Source: Rhopalosiphum padi (Eukaryota > Arthropoda > Insecta > Hemiptera > Aphididae). From it: a stretch of DNA of 64,000 nt. The stretch is taken from contig NC_083598.1 in the NCBI RefSeq assembly GCF_020882245.1, positions 5,697,178-5,761,177 on the forward strand, given 5' to 3'. A program made the position numbers and the translations under genes. The notes below the pieces were generated by a model, which had not been told where the DNA came from, did no database searches, and was given only the letters and a program-made list of their open reading frames with translations. Every line of letters starts with the position of its first letter. Position 1 is the stretch's first letter. This document shows, piece by piece, positions 53,301 to 64,000 of the stretch.

Positions 53301-56300
53301 TTAAAACTGAATTTCGTATTATATTAAGTAATAATAAAAAAGATATCAAGTATTCATTCAAGTTTCACAGGATTGAGTGTAAGCGATATTGTATTTATTT
53401 TGAGGTTTTCAACATTCAAATATAAAATTTTGAATTATATAAAATATTTTTAAAATTGTTATAATATATTGTTAATAGGACTAACTATATGACTATACTT
53501 GTATAATCGTAATAAATTTACAAACTAAAACTTATATCTCTTGGTAATACAACTTTGAGTGTATTGCAGTTGTGTTGATGAAGTACATCGAAAAAATATC
53601 ACAAAGAAATATTGTTGCTAGTAAAATATCGTATTGACAAAATGCATATTTCAAAAAAAAATTACGTCATTATTCACATTATATGATTTATATAATATAT
53701 AAATTGCTCCGCTAGCTTTTGTACTACCTTCAGATGTTAGTGAAGTTATGAACAGATATTGAAATTATATATTTTTTTTACCAAAATATTCAGATTCTTT
53801 CACCCTTCCTAAACTATCCGGAAGAGATATGAACAGAGACTAAAAAACGAGTTGAAAATTGTAAATGTACTGTTTTTTTTTGTGTATTTCATAAGAAAAA
53901 AATTACAGTACTATACAATCAAGTATAAGAAATATTTGAGAAATGTAAAATGTTTTTTTGATAGATATTATTATTATTATTTTATATATATATAGTTAAA
54001 ACCATAGTTATCATGAATTTATAATAAATATCTAAATTATTTTTTTCTTCATTTGATAAGAATAAAAGTTATTAGTAGTATTAGTTAATAATATTGGTAA
54101 ATTATTATTGTTACACGCTGTAGAAAGAAATCAAATTGATTGTGATTTATTTATTTATATATTTTTTGTATCAGATATTATCCTCTTTTAATTTTATTTT
54201 AAACTTTAAAGTAATTTGTATTACATTTTAATTCACTAGTGGTGACTAATGATTAGTTTTTCAATTCCATTTAATTTATGTATTTTTAGTAATGTTATAT
54301 TATTATTCATATTTTTTTTCATTATTTTTATTTGTATTATTATTGGATACAACCGATGTGTTTTTGATTCATCAATCATAAAATCTATTCAACGATCGTT
54401 TGATATATGATATTGTACATAATACATTCTATCAGATAGATACCTCTTTAGTTGATGACCTGTCAACGTCGAATAAAAATAAATCAGAATTTATATTATA
54501 AACTTAAATGTACAACATATAATCATCCTTTACTCTTTAGTTCGTCTAATGTATATTTCTTTAGTAAGTTTAATATAATCGAAAATATAGATTAGATTTT
54601 AAATTTATAACATTTGCTTTGTACTAAAATATAACTATTGAATTTATGATAAAGTCATTATATTTTATTAATTTACCAAATAATTCCTTTAATTAAAACT
54701 AATGGCAAGTCGACACTAATATACGGTCTCGCGTATACATGATAAAAATCCTTATAGTTTTTGAAAAATATCTGTTTTCTCAACCTTTTAGATCTAATCA
54801 CCCATATTCCTGTACCTAAATAAATTCACCTTTAAAAGATAAAACTTTTGGTTTATTTATTTTTGTAACACACTTTTTAAAACAACATAGAAGCTAAAAG
54901 AAATGGCAAAAGCTAAGATTTCATCTAAAGATCTAACAAACATCTTCGTAGTTTAGACACAAATGAATCCTTTTTAAAATATATCTGATTCCAGTTTACC
55001 TAGGAATGTTTTCCGTTGATACTTATAAAGCCATACAACGCATATAGAGTTCAAGTTTATAATAATAATAATTCACTGACCATGACAATTTTATCAAAAC
55101 AATATCGTGCAGTGCACTACAGTATAATTTAGGGATCATTGGATAGATAATGACAGCTCTTAATCATTCCACAACATTGTAGTTATTTCGTTTGAGCAAT
55201 TTTTCTTCTGATGTTGAAAACAACAATTTAAAACTAACACACTACCTACTCAGGAATCACGGAACCACAATTTGCCACGACAATAATCACAAGACAACAC
55301 CGTAATTCTCTCTTGTTCCAATTAGCAGTCAAGTTATAATTGTGATCTCAGAACAGCTGCCGCCACACTACATGTCCGACACAAGTCAGTCGGTATCCAA
55401 CAAATTTAATTTTACTTAAATGCCTGCGTGGTGAAATAGAGTCACTGACATATTATTAAACATTTAGTATGGGCATCATGTGGGCTATACCTACATCATG
55501 TATATAATTAAAGTCGTATAGTTATAACTTCTAATAAATTACACAAAGTGCGTCCGATTTTATTTCTATTTTAATCTTAATCCGAGAAAACATATTAACT
55601 AAAGTACAAATGAAATTGTTAGGACACGTCATACAATAAATATTATATGATACACAACGATCACTTTCTATAGCCTTAGAGTCGTAAAAACATATAATAA
55701 CAAAAGAGATATATGTGGTTCAAATGCACAATATAACAACTTGTCTTTGTGGTACCATCGACATACATAGCTATTTTCGTATGTTTTTATCTTATATTGA
55801 TATAATTGAATTAGGTACGTGTTTCACGAACATTTTTATTGGTAGCAATCGTAAATCCATTATGATTTACGAGGAAGTATAAAAATAAACTTAAATAAAT
55901 TTGATTCTGTATATAAGATCTTAGGCAGACCATTAATTATGTCTCTTCTAAACATAACAGCGTTCCTTAAAGTATATAAAAATCTTCGATATGATTTATT
56001 TTCATATTAAAAGTGTACAACCAAAATACTCATATTGATAGAATTTTGGTAGAATACCGACAATACTGCAAATCAAATAAGAACTTATTTTATTAATAAA
56101 ATAGCCAATGACTTACCTACACTGTATATAACTGAGACATTTCTGTGATTACATCTATTTATATATAACATTTATTATATAAAACGGTATACAATATTAT
56201 TGCTTTAAGTTAAAAAAAAAAACGGATGATAGACATAGATTTAGTGGCGTGGTGAAGGCTATTTTTTGAGACATGTTTCTTAACCAAAACCAACCAAAAC

Positions 56301-57080
56301 CGGTGAGTAGGTCGGATACGTAAGACTGTAGATCGGTAAATTTGAGATAGTAAACTAATAAAAATGTATTACATTTAAAATATACCGTACAATCTGTATG
56401 TGTTATAATGTACTACGTACAACTAGATATTTTTCGCCACGGCCCATAATATAATTAAAAATAGTGAGTTATATTATGCTGCCAAATTCTAGTCTGTGAA
56501 GCTTATACCTGTATTTAGTATCTACTAATTGTATATAATTTATTTAGTTTACATTTGACACATTCTATGGTTTAATACGTTTAAAAGCATGACAATATTG
56601 ACGCTGTTATAATGTTAAAGTTCTATGCAATTTCTATGTGAGTGTACGCGATCGAGTGGAGCAACGGAGTATTAAAACAAATGATGAAAAATAATTATTG
56701 TATTATTACTTTACTAACTACAATTATAAGGGCATTTATTCAGACGGTTCGATTGTTTTAATATATGTATATATAAATTTAAATCTTATAATAATTCAAT
56801 TGCTACGAGTAAAAAAAATACTAAAATAAGTAGGTATTATCATTTAAACATAAGGGAAGGACGGTAGTAGGTTTAGAAAATGTCTGACCCTCCTCACTCA
56901 AAAACAAATGTTTTATGCCCCACTGCTTACAGTGAGAGGATAAGGGTGGTTGACTATCGATCCTGACAGTCGATATCCTTATATTAGCGGTTTACGGTAA
57001 ATCGTATAGGGCACTCGACGAAAACACAAGTTTAAAAAAAAAACACTGCAGTAATAACATTATCGTTAGGCGGTAACATT
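50350..57080. other. AT-rich 3' part of the intron, nothing firm recognised
   Basis: Contains (TTA)n near 52173-52192 and long A/T runs. Mixed-composition patches at 54700-54830, 55080-55480 and 56870-57060 have no coding potential; the last lies just upstream of the receptor exon and could hold regulatory sites or an alternative promoter. Confidence 0.4.
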
Positions 57081-57150
57081 CGATCTGTACGGCGTTAAGG
57101 TGTTGTCGTCGACACGGCAATATTGTTATACATTTTCGTTTATATTAAAA

Positions 57151-57170
57151 CGTTGCGTTTTGCATTTCAG
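57151..57170 (+). other. 3' splice site before the receptor exon
   Basis: A T-rich tract ending TTTTGCATTTCAG at 57170, preceded by a TATTAAA branch-like sequence (about 57142-57148). The abrupt jump from AT-rich to GC-rich DNA directly after it supports an exon edge here. Confidence 0.6.
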
Positions 57171-57340
57171 GAGCAAACGGGCGCCACCCGCGGGCAGCGT
57201 TCGCCGCCGCCCAGTACGCGGAACAGCACCACCCACACCACCCGCAGCACCGGCAACAACACGACCGGCCGGAATAGCAGCCGCCGGCGGGAAAACCACC
57301 ACGCGCGATGTGACCGCCGTTCGGTGGGTGGACGGCCACC
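57171..57340 (+). other. 5' untranslated part of the receptor exon
   Basis: 170 nt of GC-rich leader between the 3' splice site and the start codon. The receptor frame is closed by TGA at 57311-57313, so the protein cannot begin further upstream in this exon. The other frames here encode only R/P/T-rich chance peptides. The only ATG before the main start is the start-stop uORF at 57308. Confidence 0.55.
57308..57313 (+). promoter_or_regulatory. Minimal start-stop upstream ORF (ATG-TGA)
   Basis: ATG at 57308 is followed at once by TGA, 27 nt before the main start codon, with G at -3 and T at +4. It is the only upstream ATG in this exon. Start-stop elements are known in other eukaryotic mRNAs to hold initiating/terminating ribosomes and lower downstream translation. 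A role here is inference. Confidence 0.55.
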
Positions 57341-58242
57341 ATGGACCCGCAGATGTGGTGGTACGACACGGGACTTGTACCGGGAGGTGTGCAGTTAGCT
57401 GCAGTTGTCGGTAACGGCACGGGCGGCGGAGGCATCGGCGGCGGTGTCGGTGTCGACGGAGACCGCGGCGGCGGCGGAGGCGGTGGGTGCAACAATAATA
57501 GCAGCGGCGGCGGCGTCGGCGCAGTAGCGGCCGGTGCAGTCGGTTGCGCAATCGGACCGGACAACAAAACGACGCACACGGTGGCCGGAAACGGCGGGAC
57601 GGCCGCTATCGGCGGCGGCGACGTCATAGGCGCCGGCGGGACGGCCGGCGACGTCGTGGCCGGTGCCGTGGGCCCGGTGCTCATCATCAAGACGGTGGCC
57701 ATGTGCTCGATAATACTGTGCGCGGTGCTGGGCAACGCGCTGGTGGTGATCAGCGTGGTGCGGCACCGGAAGCTCCGCATACTCACCAACTACTACGTCG
57801 TGTCGCTGGCGTTCGCCGACTTCCTGGTCGCGCTGTGCGCCATGTCGTTCAACGCCAGCGTCGAGATCACCGGCAAGTGGATGTTCGGGTACGTCATGTG
57901 CGACGTGTGGAACAGCCTGGACGTGTACTTCTCCACCGCGTCCATACTGCACCTGTGCTGCATAAGCGTGGACCGGTACTACGCCATCGTCAGCCCGCTG
58001 CAGTACCCGATCACCATGACGCAGCGCACCGTACTGTACATGCTGCTCAACGTGTGGACACTACCGGCGCTTATATCGTTCTTGCCGATATTCTTTGGTT
58101 GGTACACCACCGCCGAGCACCAGGCGTTCCGCCGCAAAAACCCGATGTCGTGCGTTTTCGTCGTCAACCGGTACTACGCAATCATATCGTCGTCCGTGTC
58201 GTTTTGGATACCCGGCGTCGTCATGATCGTCATGTACTACAG
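57341..58242 (+). CDS. Octbeta2R: Octopamine beta-type receptor, first coding exon (N-terminus to TM5)
   Basis: This class A GPCR binds octopamine at the plasma membrane and, in characterised insect beta receptors, couples through Gs to raise cAMP. The exon encodes residues 1-300 plus two bases of codon 301. Residues 1-110 are extracellular, glycine-rich and low-complexity, with possible N-glycosylation at N25, N52/N53 and N75. TM1 is about 113-138 (GN at 130-131), TM2 about 148-170 (D160), TM3 about 187-210 (C187, amine-binding D194, DRY at 211-213), TM4 about 230-253, ECL2 Cys C270, and TM5 about 279-300 with S283, S284 and S287 placed to bind the ring hydroxyl, plus P291. 'WNSLDVYFSTASILHLCCIS' and 'GKWMFG' point to Octbeta2R/Octbeta3R rather than Octbeta1R; the exact subtype is uncertain. 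The start is chosen for a perfect GCCACCATGG context and the in-frame TGA upstream. TM6, TM7 and the tail lie on later exons outside the window. Confidence 0.9.
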
Positions 58243-58248
58243 GTACGT
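58240..58248 (+). other. 5' splice site at end of the coding exon (phase 2)
   Basis: CAG|GTACGT, cut after 58242 inside the arginine codon of the MYYR motif ending TM5. Reading through adds only seven residues before TGA at 58265-58267, which would leave a receptor without TM6 and TM7, so splicing here is needed. Confidence 0.8.
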
Positions 58249-58389
58249 GATTGTTGTTGTGAAGTGAACGGGTTCCCGAGTACAATCGGTAATACCGGCA
58301 ATACGGAAGAAAGTGTTTTTCGAGGACGACATCGGAAATTAGTTGACCTGTGTGTTTTTGTGTGACGGTATATAGCACGGCTGAGAGAC

Positions 58390-58690
58390 CAAATCAGAAT
58401 ATTGGCAGTGTGCCAGTGATGACAAAGCCATTGGTTAGGTCACTCTGTGAGGAGCGACTAGAGTAGATAGAACAAAGAATTAAGAAAAATAAGATAGTTC
58501 ATTGATTCGGTCATGTTGTGAGGAGAGGAGACTCAGGGGTAGGTGTATGGCTATGAATATAAATCTAGGAAATAGAATAAATAATGATACAGAAATAGTT
58601 GATGTGTGTGAATGTGAAGTGGTGAAGTGAAACCCTAGGTTGGAGGTGTAAAACAAGAATGACCGACAACAGAATACTATAAAATGTTCA
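58390..58690 (+). mobile_element. Remnant of a non-LTR retrotransposon 3' end
   Basis: Broken plus-strand frames read SVPVMTKPLVRSLCEERL..., then FGHVVRRGDSGV, and later in another frame GWRCKTRMTD. The '(W)FGHVxRR' and 'W+xKTRxADP'-like pieces are characteristic of the C-terminal part of LINE reverse-transcriptase ORFs in insects. Stops and frame changes show it is dead. It begins about 150 bp after the receptor exon. Boundaries are approximate and no poly-A tail or target duplication was resolved. The minus-strand frame at 58480-58746 over it is a shadow. Confidence 0.6.
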
Positions 58691-58699
58691 CTGGTTATA

Positions 58700-61402
58700 C
58701 CTATATTTTTTTTTCTATTCAAGGTATAAAAACTCTTTTCGTACAATGAACATCAAATAGGTGTTTACTATTGTTCCATTGCTAATGTAAGGTGTAACAT
58801 AATGAATAAACACAATTATTTAGAACAACGGTATAGATATATGAGGGGAAAAAACGTAAGTATACAAGCGGCCACTTGAGTACAAGAGCTTACCGCTGTC
58901 CAAGCTTAAATGTGGCTAGATAACTACACACATATTAACGAAATGAGCAATGGGTACATATTTTGGTTAGGTAATAAATCATATTTAAGAAGAAAATCAT
59001 TAGTTTATACAAGCATTGCCAAAGGAAACACAAATACAAAGGAAAGTATACCATCAGAAAGTGTAGAACAAAGGCGTAATAACAACGTCGAAGCATAAAA
59101 AGAAGATGAACAAATAAAAATATTGGCTAAAAATTATTACACAAAAGGAATTAGTAACAATAAAAAAAAAATGGCAACTAAAAAGAAATTAAGCAATTTA
59201 AAGATTTATGAATGTGTATACAATTGAACATATTTCAATGAAAATTAAATCAAACCGTTTCTTATGTGTACATCAGTCTTTATTTATAATGTATAAAATG
59301 TATAAGGTGTTTGCTCAAGAGTATAGTCTAAGTTTATTCAAGCAACTTATATATACCTATATCTGTTTTCTAAGCTTTTATTTCATTATTTTTGTTTACA
59401 TAATTATTATATGTAGGTACCTAGAATAGAACAATAATAGTGATATTATTAAATTTTAAAATTATGTTTTATTTTTTCCTGGTACATAAAACGAGTTTTA
59501 TGCATTTTATATTTACAGTAGAAAAATACCTTTGAAATATAACTTTCTATTTATTTAAAGAAAATTCTAAAAAATAATACAACGAATAAATTTGATTCAA
59601 CTAAATAATACAGTTAGAAAAAAAAAGTTGACTGGAAGGCCGAATGAATTAGTTATCCATGCAATGTGGGTATGTTGTTAAATAAATAAATGATTTGAAC
59701 TTAATGTGACTCAATAATTTGGATATTAGTAAATTGTTTAATGTATATATTATAATATACATAATACGAGTCTGTTCTAAATAAGAAATAGAGGAATTTT
59801 TAAATTGTTATTTTAAAATAAAAATGTTAAACTGAGATCTAGATCTAGATTTTTTTTATATAATTACAAATTAAAGGATCTAAAATAATTAATATTAACA
59901 ATGAATTATAGTTTGGTGGTATAGAACTAGAACTTCCACACTACAATCGTTGTATAATGTTAGTTTGTAAATTATATACACCTTAAATGTGAATTTATTT
60001 AGAAAAGTATGAACTAATATTTTTCAAATAATTTACGTTATTTTACATGGCTATAAACAACACATTTTGTGATTTTAATTTAGATATTTTTTTATAGTTT
60101 AGTTTGGCTTTTAAGCTACCAATTTGTGGAATATGGTTAAATATTTTTGTTTTAAGCTTAAAGTTCAAACAATAACTACTACCACTAATATTATATATTA
60201 CGTAGAATAAATAAAAAACGAACCTATAGTCTGAAAATATATAATATTATAATAACAGTAACATATTTTGAGCACCTATAGTGTTTCGGACAACGTAATG
60301 GCAACATACACGACCAGCCGCTTTGGGACTCGAATATTTTGTTTGCTTAAAAATGTATTATAATTATAAGCTAAACAATTTATAATTTGTATTATAATAT
60401 ACTTGTATTACAATATCAGTTAAAATTTCAGACGTTGAAATAGTTCCTGTAATAGGATATTACAATTAAATACAATTTTTAAATGAACATTGAGATACAA
60501 GACAAATCCATAGGTCAACAATATCTCGACGACATAATATTATGTACCATTATGCACGTTGAAAATAATTTATTTTATTATTTATGTATTCATGTGTATC
60601 TATTATATTTGTACAAACTGTTATTTACATTTTTACGATTACTTATAATATATTAGTATCATGTTTCTGTGAATTGTATTCAAAGACTGGTATCAAACTC
60701 AACTTCCGCTATCGATCCTTAAAAAATACAAATAACAATATGTTTATAAACATCGCTTGCGTAAAATGCACTCAATATACCTAATAAAAGTTCCATTCTA
60801 CTATTTATGTATAGAGCATCATCTTATATAGTATTCAGGATAATATAATAAATCATTATTGGTTTGCATTAATGCAAATAACTTAAACGTGATTGTCTCT
60901 TTTTGTATTTTTATAATTTCGCGTTCTAATTGGCAGTACACCCTTCAGTATGAATTGAAAGTTAAACGTAGCTTAGCATATATTGACATAACATATTATT
61001 TAGTAGAGCATTTCCTATTGATCAGCGGTTTTGACTAAAATGTTTCCAATATAACATTTTCGGTAAAATAAAGTGGCTTTACGGACGCACTAAACCTCGT
61101 ACAAATAATAATAACACGTCATCCCGTAATCGTACTGCAAACATAACGACCAAGCCCACGTGAGCTGTTTAATCGTAAACTATTTTGTAATCAACTACTG
61201 AAACAATTCGGATAATTAAATGTGTGCACGTAATGACTATAATATATTATAAGATTTAACATAAACATATTCGTGAATAACAATATAATATATTATGTGG
61301 AAGGAATTGTTACCGTAATTAAAAAATAATTTCTAGTACCTATTGGATTGTACTTGTTACTTGTTTCGTTTCCGCCAGAAAGTTTTTTTCGACACCCCAA
61401 TT
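58700..61402. other. AT-rich intronic stretch, nothing firm recognised
   Basis: A 62-codon plus frame at 58910-59098 (hydrophilic, ending VEQRRNNNVEA) lies in slightly GC-richer DNA and could be an element fragment. The frames at 59208-59429 and 60584-60784 are A/T-run translations. Short 'AGATCTAGATCTAGAT' at about 59836-59850 is a minor tandem repeat. Confidence 0.4.
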
Positions 61403-61609
61403 ATCTAATGCAGCGGTCCCTAACCTTTTTAGTTGTGCGGATCACTAATTTTGTAGAAAATATTTTGAGTCCCACTTACTTAATAAACAGGCAAAGAAAC
61501 AGTCAATTCAAATTTTCGAACCCTTGGCTTAGGCCATAGAGCAACTTCTGCGGCACAGTGCCAATTTGCTTTCGGCCCGGTCCATTAGTTGGGAACCGCT
61601 TATTTAATG
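61403..61609. mobile_element. Degenerate short hAT-type MITE, about 191 bp
   Basis: The left end CAGCGGTCCCTAACC (61411 on) and the right end GGTTCCCAAC-type (reverse of GTTGGGAACCGCT, to 61600/61601) form imperfect terminal inverted repeats. Flanks ATCTAATG (61403-61410) and ATTTAATG (61602-61609) match at 7 of 8 bases, as expected for an aged 8-bp hAT duplication. 'CAGYGGTTCCCAAC' ends are common in hAT MITEs. No coding capacity; the 63-codon frame at 61348-61539 crossing its left end is chance. Confidence 0.8.
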
Positions 61610-64000
61610 TATCATCGAGTATGAAGTAACTAGTAGTTAAGAGAAATCACGGTATGTAGAATTTTGTGGTAGGCTTCTGGAAAACCTAAAAGTGACGTGA
61701 TATTGAAGAAATTTTATCAAACTAATGCACCCTCAATAGTGTCTACTATACAATGTAAATAAACTGTATAAACGAATAATTGTCATCAGGCTCGTAGCGT
61801 CTTCCGTAGATTTAGTACTGGTCCAATCCAATACAATATCGAAAACGAAGGTTTTAAAATGATTTAGACTAACTTACTAGTGCTTAAAACACTCAATGAT
61901 TATCATACTTGCGTTGTCTGTGGCCTGAACATAATAAATACCTCCAATTCCGTTACATAGTCTTACGCGACAAGAGTTGCTTTGCTCGATCTTAACGCAC
62001 CATTTAACCGTAATTTAACCGTAATTTAACTACTAATATCGAATTCAGTGAAGCAGCTGGTGAAAAACTTGAAATTCTAGTTCTTTTCTGGGTCCCAAAA
62101 GACTCGTTTGTTGTCGATCTCTTACTTTGTAACATCATGGTACTTATGAGTGCCAAAGGAAACCAGTATAATTGGGTTTTGGCATGGAAGAAAATGTCAT
62201 AGAAAGTGTTGAATTTAGTAGACGGATGGCTATTCAAGAATACATTTACAAAGCATGTTATATATGGCACAGAGGTAACTGAAAGAAGTATACAGTAAAC
62301 GTTTATAACATAATATATATTAATTATTACGATGTGAATCAAATACTAAATTTGAAGAGTAAAATACTTTTTGTTATAAATTTTATTTTAAAAAAGTCTT
62401 CAACATCAGCTGTATGTTGTGTATTGTATTTCAATAAATTATGTTAGTGCTCCCAGTATTAATCGATACCTCCGATAATGAGTCTAGAGAACTCTATTTT
62501 GTTCGAATAAAAAATATTGGCTCACCCCGTTAATTGCCATACACTTTGTTGTGGAAATAAAAATATTTTTTTAAACATCACCATAGTTAGGAATAAAATT
62601 ACATGATTAATAGCTGAATTATTTTTTAATTGATTTAAAAAAAAAAAACAGGTAACTTTAACTTAACTTAGCTGAAATATTTTTTCAGTTGATTAAAAAA
62701 CAAATTTAAGATATCTCTTGGCTATATAGTAGGTTTCAATTATACCTTATGATATGAATTAGCCACTGAACGCATGTATTAATTTTAAATTGAACAATAC
62801 ATCGTTAAATTCTGGAAACAGTCCTGAGAAGATACATTTAATTTAAATTGTCAACGTTATAATATTTTGTAATTAATTAATTTTTTTTAATGATACAGTA
62901 CATCAGTTTTTTTTTCAAGACATCGAATATTTTTAATATTATACATTATTATTTATTGTTTATAAATAAAATATAAATACTGACGTATCATAGATTATTG
63001 TATACTAAAACAGCTTAAAATGTGTCCAAATATTTAAAAAATATATCATGTATAAATAATGAAAATTTACGTAATGTAAAAGGTTTCAAGTGCCAACAGC
63101 TAATATATATTTAATACAACAAAATAACTAAAATAAATATAAAAACATAATACATTAATATAGATAAAAATTGGTTTTTAACAATTTATAAAATAAATAG
63201 TTAACTGCGTACTGCCCGATTCAAATTATAATTAATAAGTAAATAATAAGTGATTTGGGCTACTTTACTGATTTAACATTTTTGATTATGTTATATTATA
63301 GTATTATATTATAACCTTTTTACTAATAAGTCTAAAAATAAGATATATATAATTATATAAACATATGTATAATATATTATCTGACAGCTAATCCTTGATA
63401 ACTTATAAATGATATTTGAATTCTGAATACGAAATATTAAATTATTATTTCTTATTCAAAAATACTAAAAATATTTCTATAAACAGTATTATTTAGACAT
63501 AATACTTATATTATACATAATAGGTTGGTACTGTTTACTAGAACAGTATTTAATTTTTTGTTCAGTATAATTTTATTCCACTCTAAATTTAATCTTAATT
63601 AGAAAAATGTAATTTTTTAAACATAATTTTATTTTTAAAAATGTTAATAGTTTTTGATTTATGTATTTTTTTGTAAAAGAATCAGCTAGCAATTTTTTTT
63701 TTACTCAGATTTTAAGTAGGGTGGAATAATTATTTATTAATTTATTTAAACTATTTAACATTAATTTAATGTGTTTGTTTCATTTAAATCTGCCACTGTT
63801 AAGCCTAAGTGCATGATAAACATGCAACAATAAACCTTAGATTAATAAAAACATTTTTAAGGGGTAAAAATATTCATGACAACCTTGTAAATTAATTATG
63901 ATGTGGGTGTCCTATTTTAATTTTCAACAATATTTAAATTTATACATCTTGGTGATTTTGACGGATGTTGTTACAATTTTAAATTCAAGCATTCATAAAA
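61610..64000. other. AT-rich right end of the window
   Basis: The part at 61780-62290 is GC-richer. Both strands are open there (plus 62014-62202, minus 62004-62342) without a recognisable domain. An 11-bp unit AATTTAACCGT is repeated about 2.5 times at 62002-62030. From 62350 on it is plain AT-rich DNA. Confidence 0.4.

Larger units (their letters stand above)
6665..57170 (+). other. Predicted ~50.5-kb first intron (5' leader intron) of the receptor gene
   Basis: It begins GTGAGT and ends in a pyrimidine-rich tract plus TTTCAG at 57170. It is AT-rich throughout, with scattered microsatellites, mobile-element remnants and a few GC-richer islands listed separately. Insect neurotransmitter receptor genes often have long introns in the 5' leader. 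If the first-exon call is wrong, this is instead intergenic DNA plus a shorter leader intron. Confidence 0.3.
58243..64000 (+). other. Second intron, continuing past the window edge
   Basis: No sequence encoding the conserved third loop end, TM6 (usually with CWLPFF) or TM7 (NPxIY) was found on the plus strand to 64000. The intron is therefore at least 5.7 kb. It holds a LINE remnant and a hAT MITE listed separately, and otherwise AT-rich DNA. Confidence 0.55.

Noticed and set aside
57126..57952. Long minus-strand and other-phase open frames over the receptor exon (up to 214 aa)
   Set aside because: They are P/R/H-rich shadows caused by the GC-rich glycine codons and lack stops for compositional reasons. 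The receptor frame has unmistakable family motifs.
57544..58365. 273-aa plus-strand frame overlapping the receptor
   Set aside because: Arginine- and histidine-rich +1-type shadow of the receptor frame with no domain.
62004..62342. 112-aa minus-strand frame, with a 62-codon plus-strand frame opposite
   Set aside because: Both strands are open and neither shows a domain; the minus frame starts with A/T-run hydrophobic sequence.

Overview
The window looks like AT-rich nuclear DNA from an insect, most likely an aphid or a close hemipteran relative. Three things point there: long, very AT-rich non-coding stretches full of (TA)n, (ATT)n and (CA)n microsatellites; several decayed transposable elements, including a 'GCDTTS'/Cys-rich ORF family that I recall as abundant in aphids; and one clear arthropod gene, an octopamine beta-type receptor. 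The species is inference; no sequence search could be run.

Layout. Positions 1-920 hold the 3' part of a broken mobile-element ORF (PIN-like block, HxIGGCDTTS block, Cys-rich tail). Next come a 517-bp-spaced pair of direct repeats (about 1276-2002) and a symmetrical inverted array of six 'CACGTTTGGGTACATAG'-like motifs (2364-2981) around a small minus-strand ORF; both look transposon-derived. After more AT-rich DNA, a GC-richer block at about 5783-6664 ends in a good 5' splice site and is my candidate promoter and non-coding first exon for the receptor gene. About 50 kb of AT-rich DNA follows (6665-57170), read here as its first intron. Inside it are a complete 493-bp hAT-type MITE with 8-bp target duplications (41649-42157), a LINE-like tail (26780-26945), perfect hairpins (33185-33222, 40242-40295), a candidate enhancer with two POU octamers (39181-39420), and a few islands of better base composition with short unidentified ORFs (23307-23555, 29876-30112).

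The one confident gene is at the right. A very GC-rich exon (57171-58242) carries a 5' leader with a minimal ATG-TGA upstream ORF, a perfect GCCACCATGG start, a glycine-rich N-terminus, and transmembrane segments 1-5 of an octopamine beta receptor. It ends at CAG|GTACGT within the codon after TM5. The exons for TM6, TM7 and the C-tail are not found in the remaining 5.7 kb, which is intron with a LINE 3'-end remnant (about 58390-58690) and a second, degenerate hAT MITE (61403-61609).

I see no prokaryotic features, CRISPR array, rRNA or tRNA gene. I do not think the window holds a wholly new system. The most testable points are the start-stop uORF, the very long leader intron with its candidate enhancer, the inverted six-motif array, and the two-strand open island at 29.9 kb.
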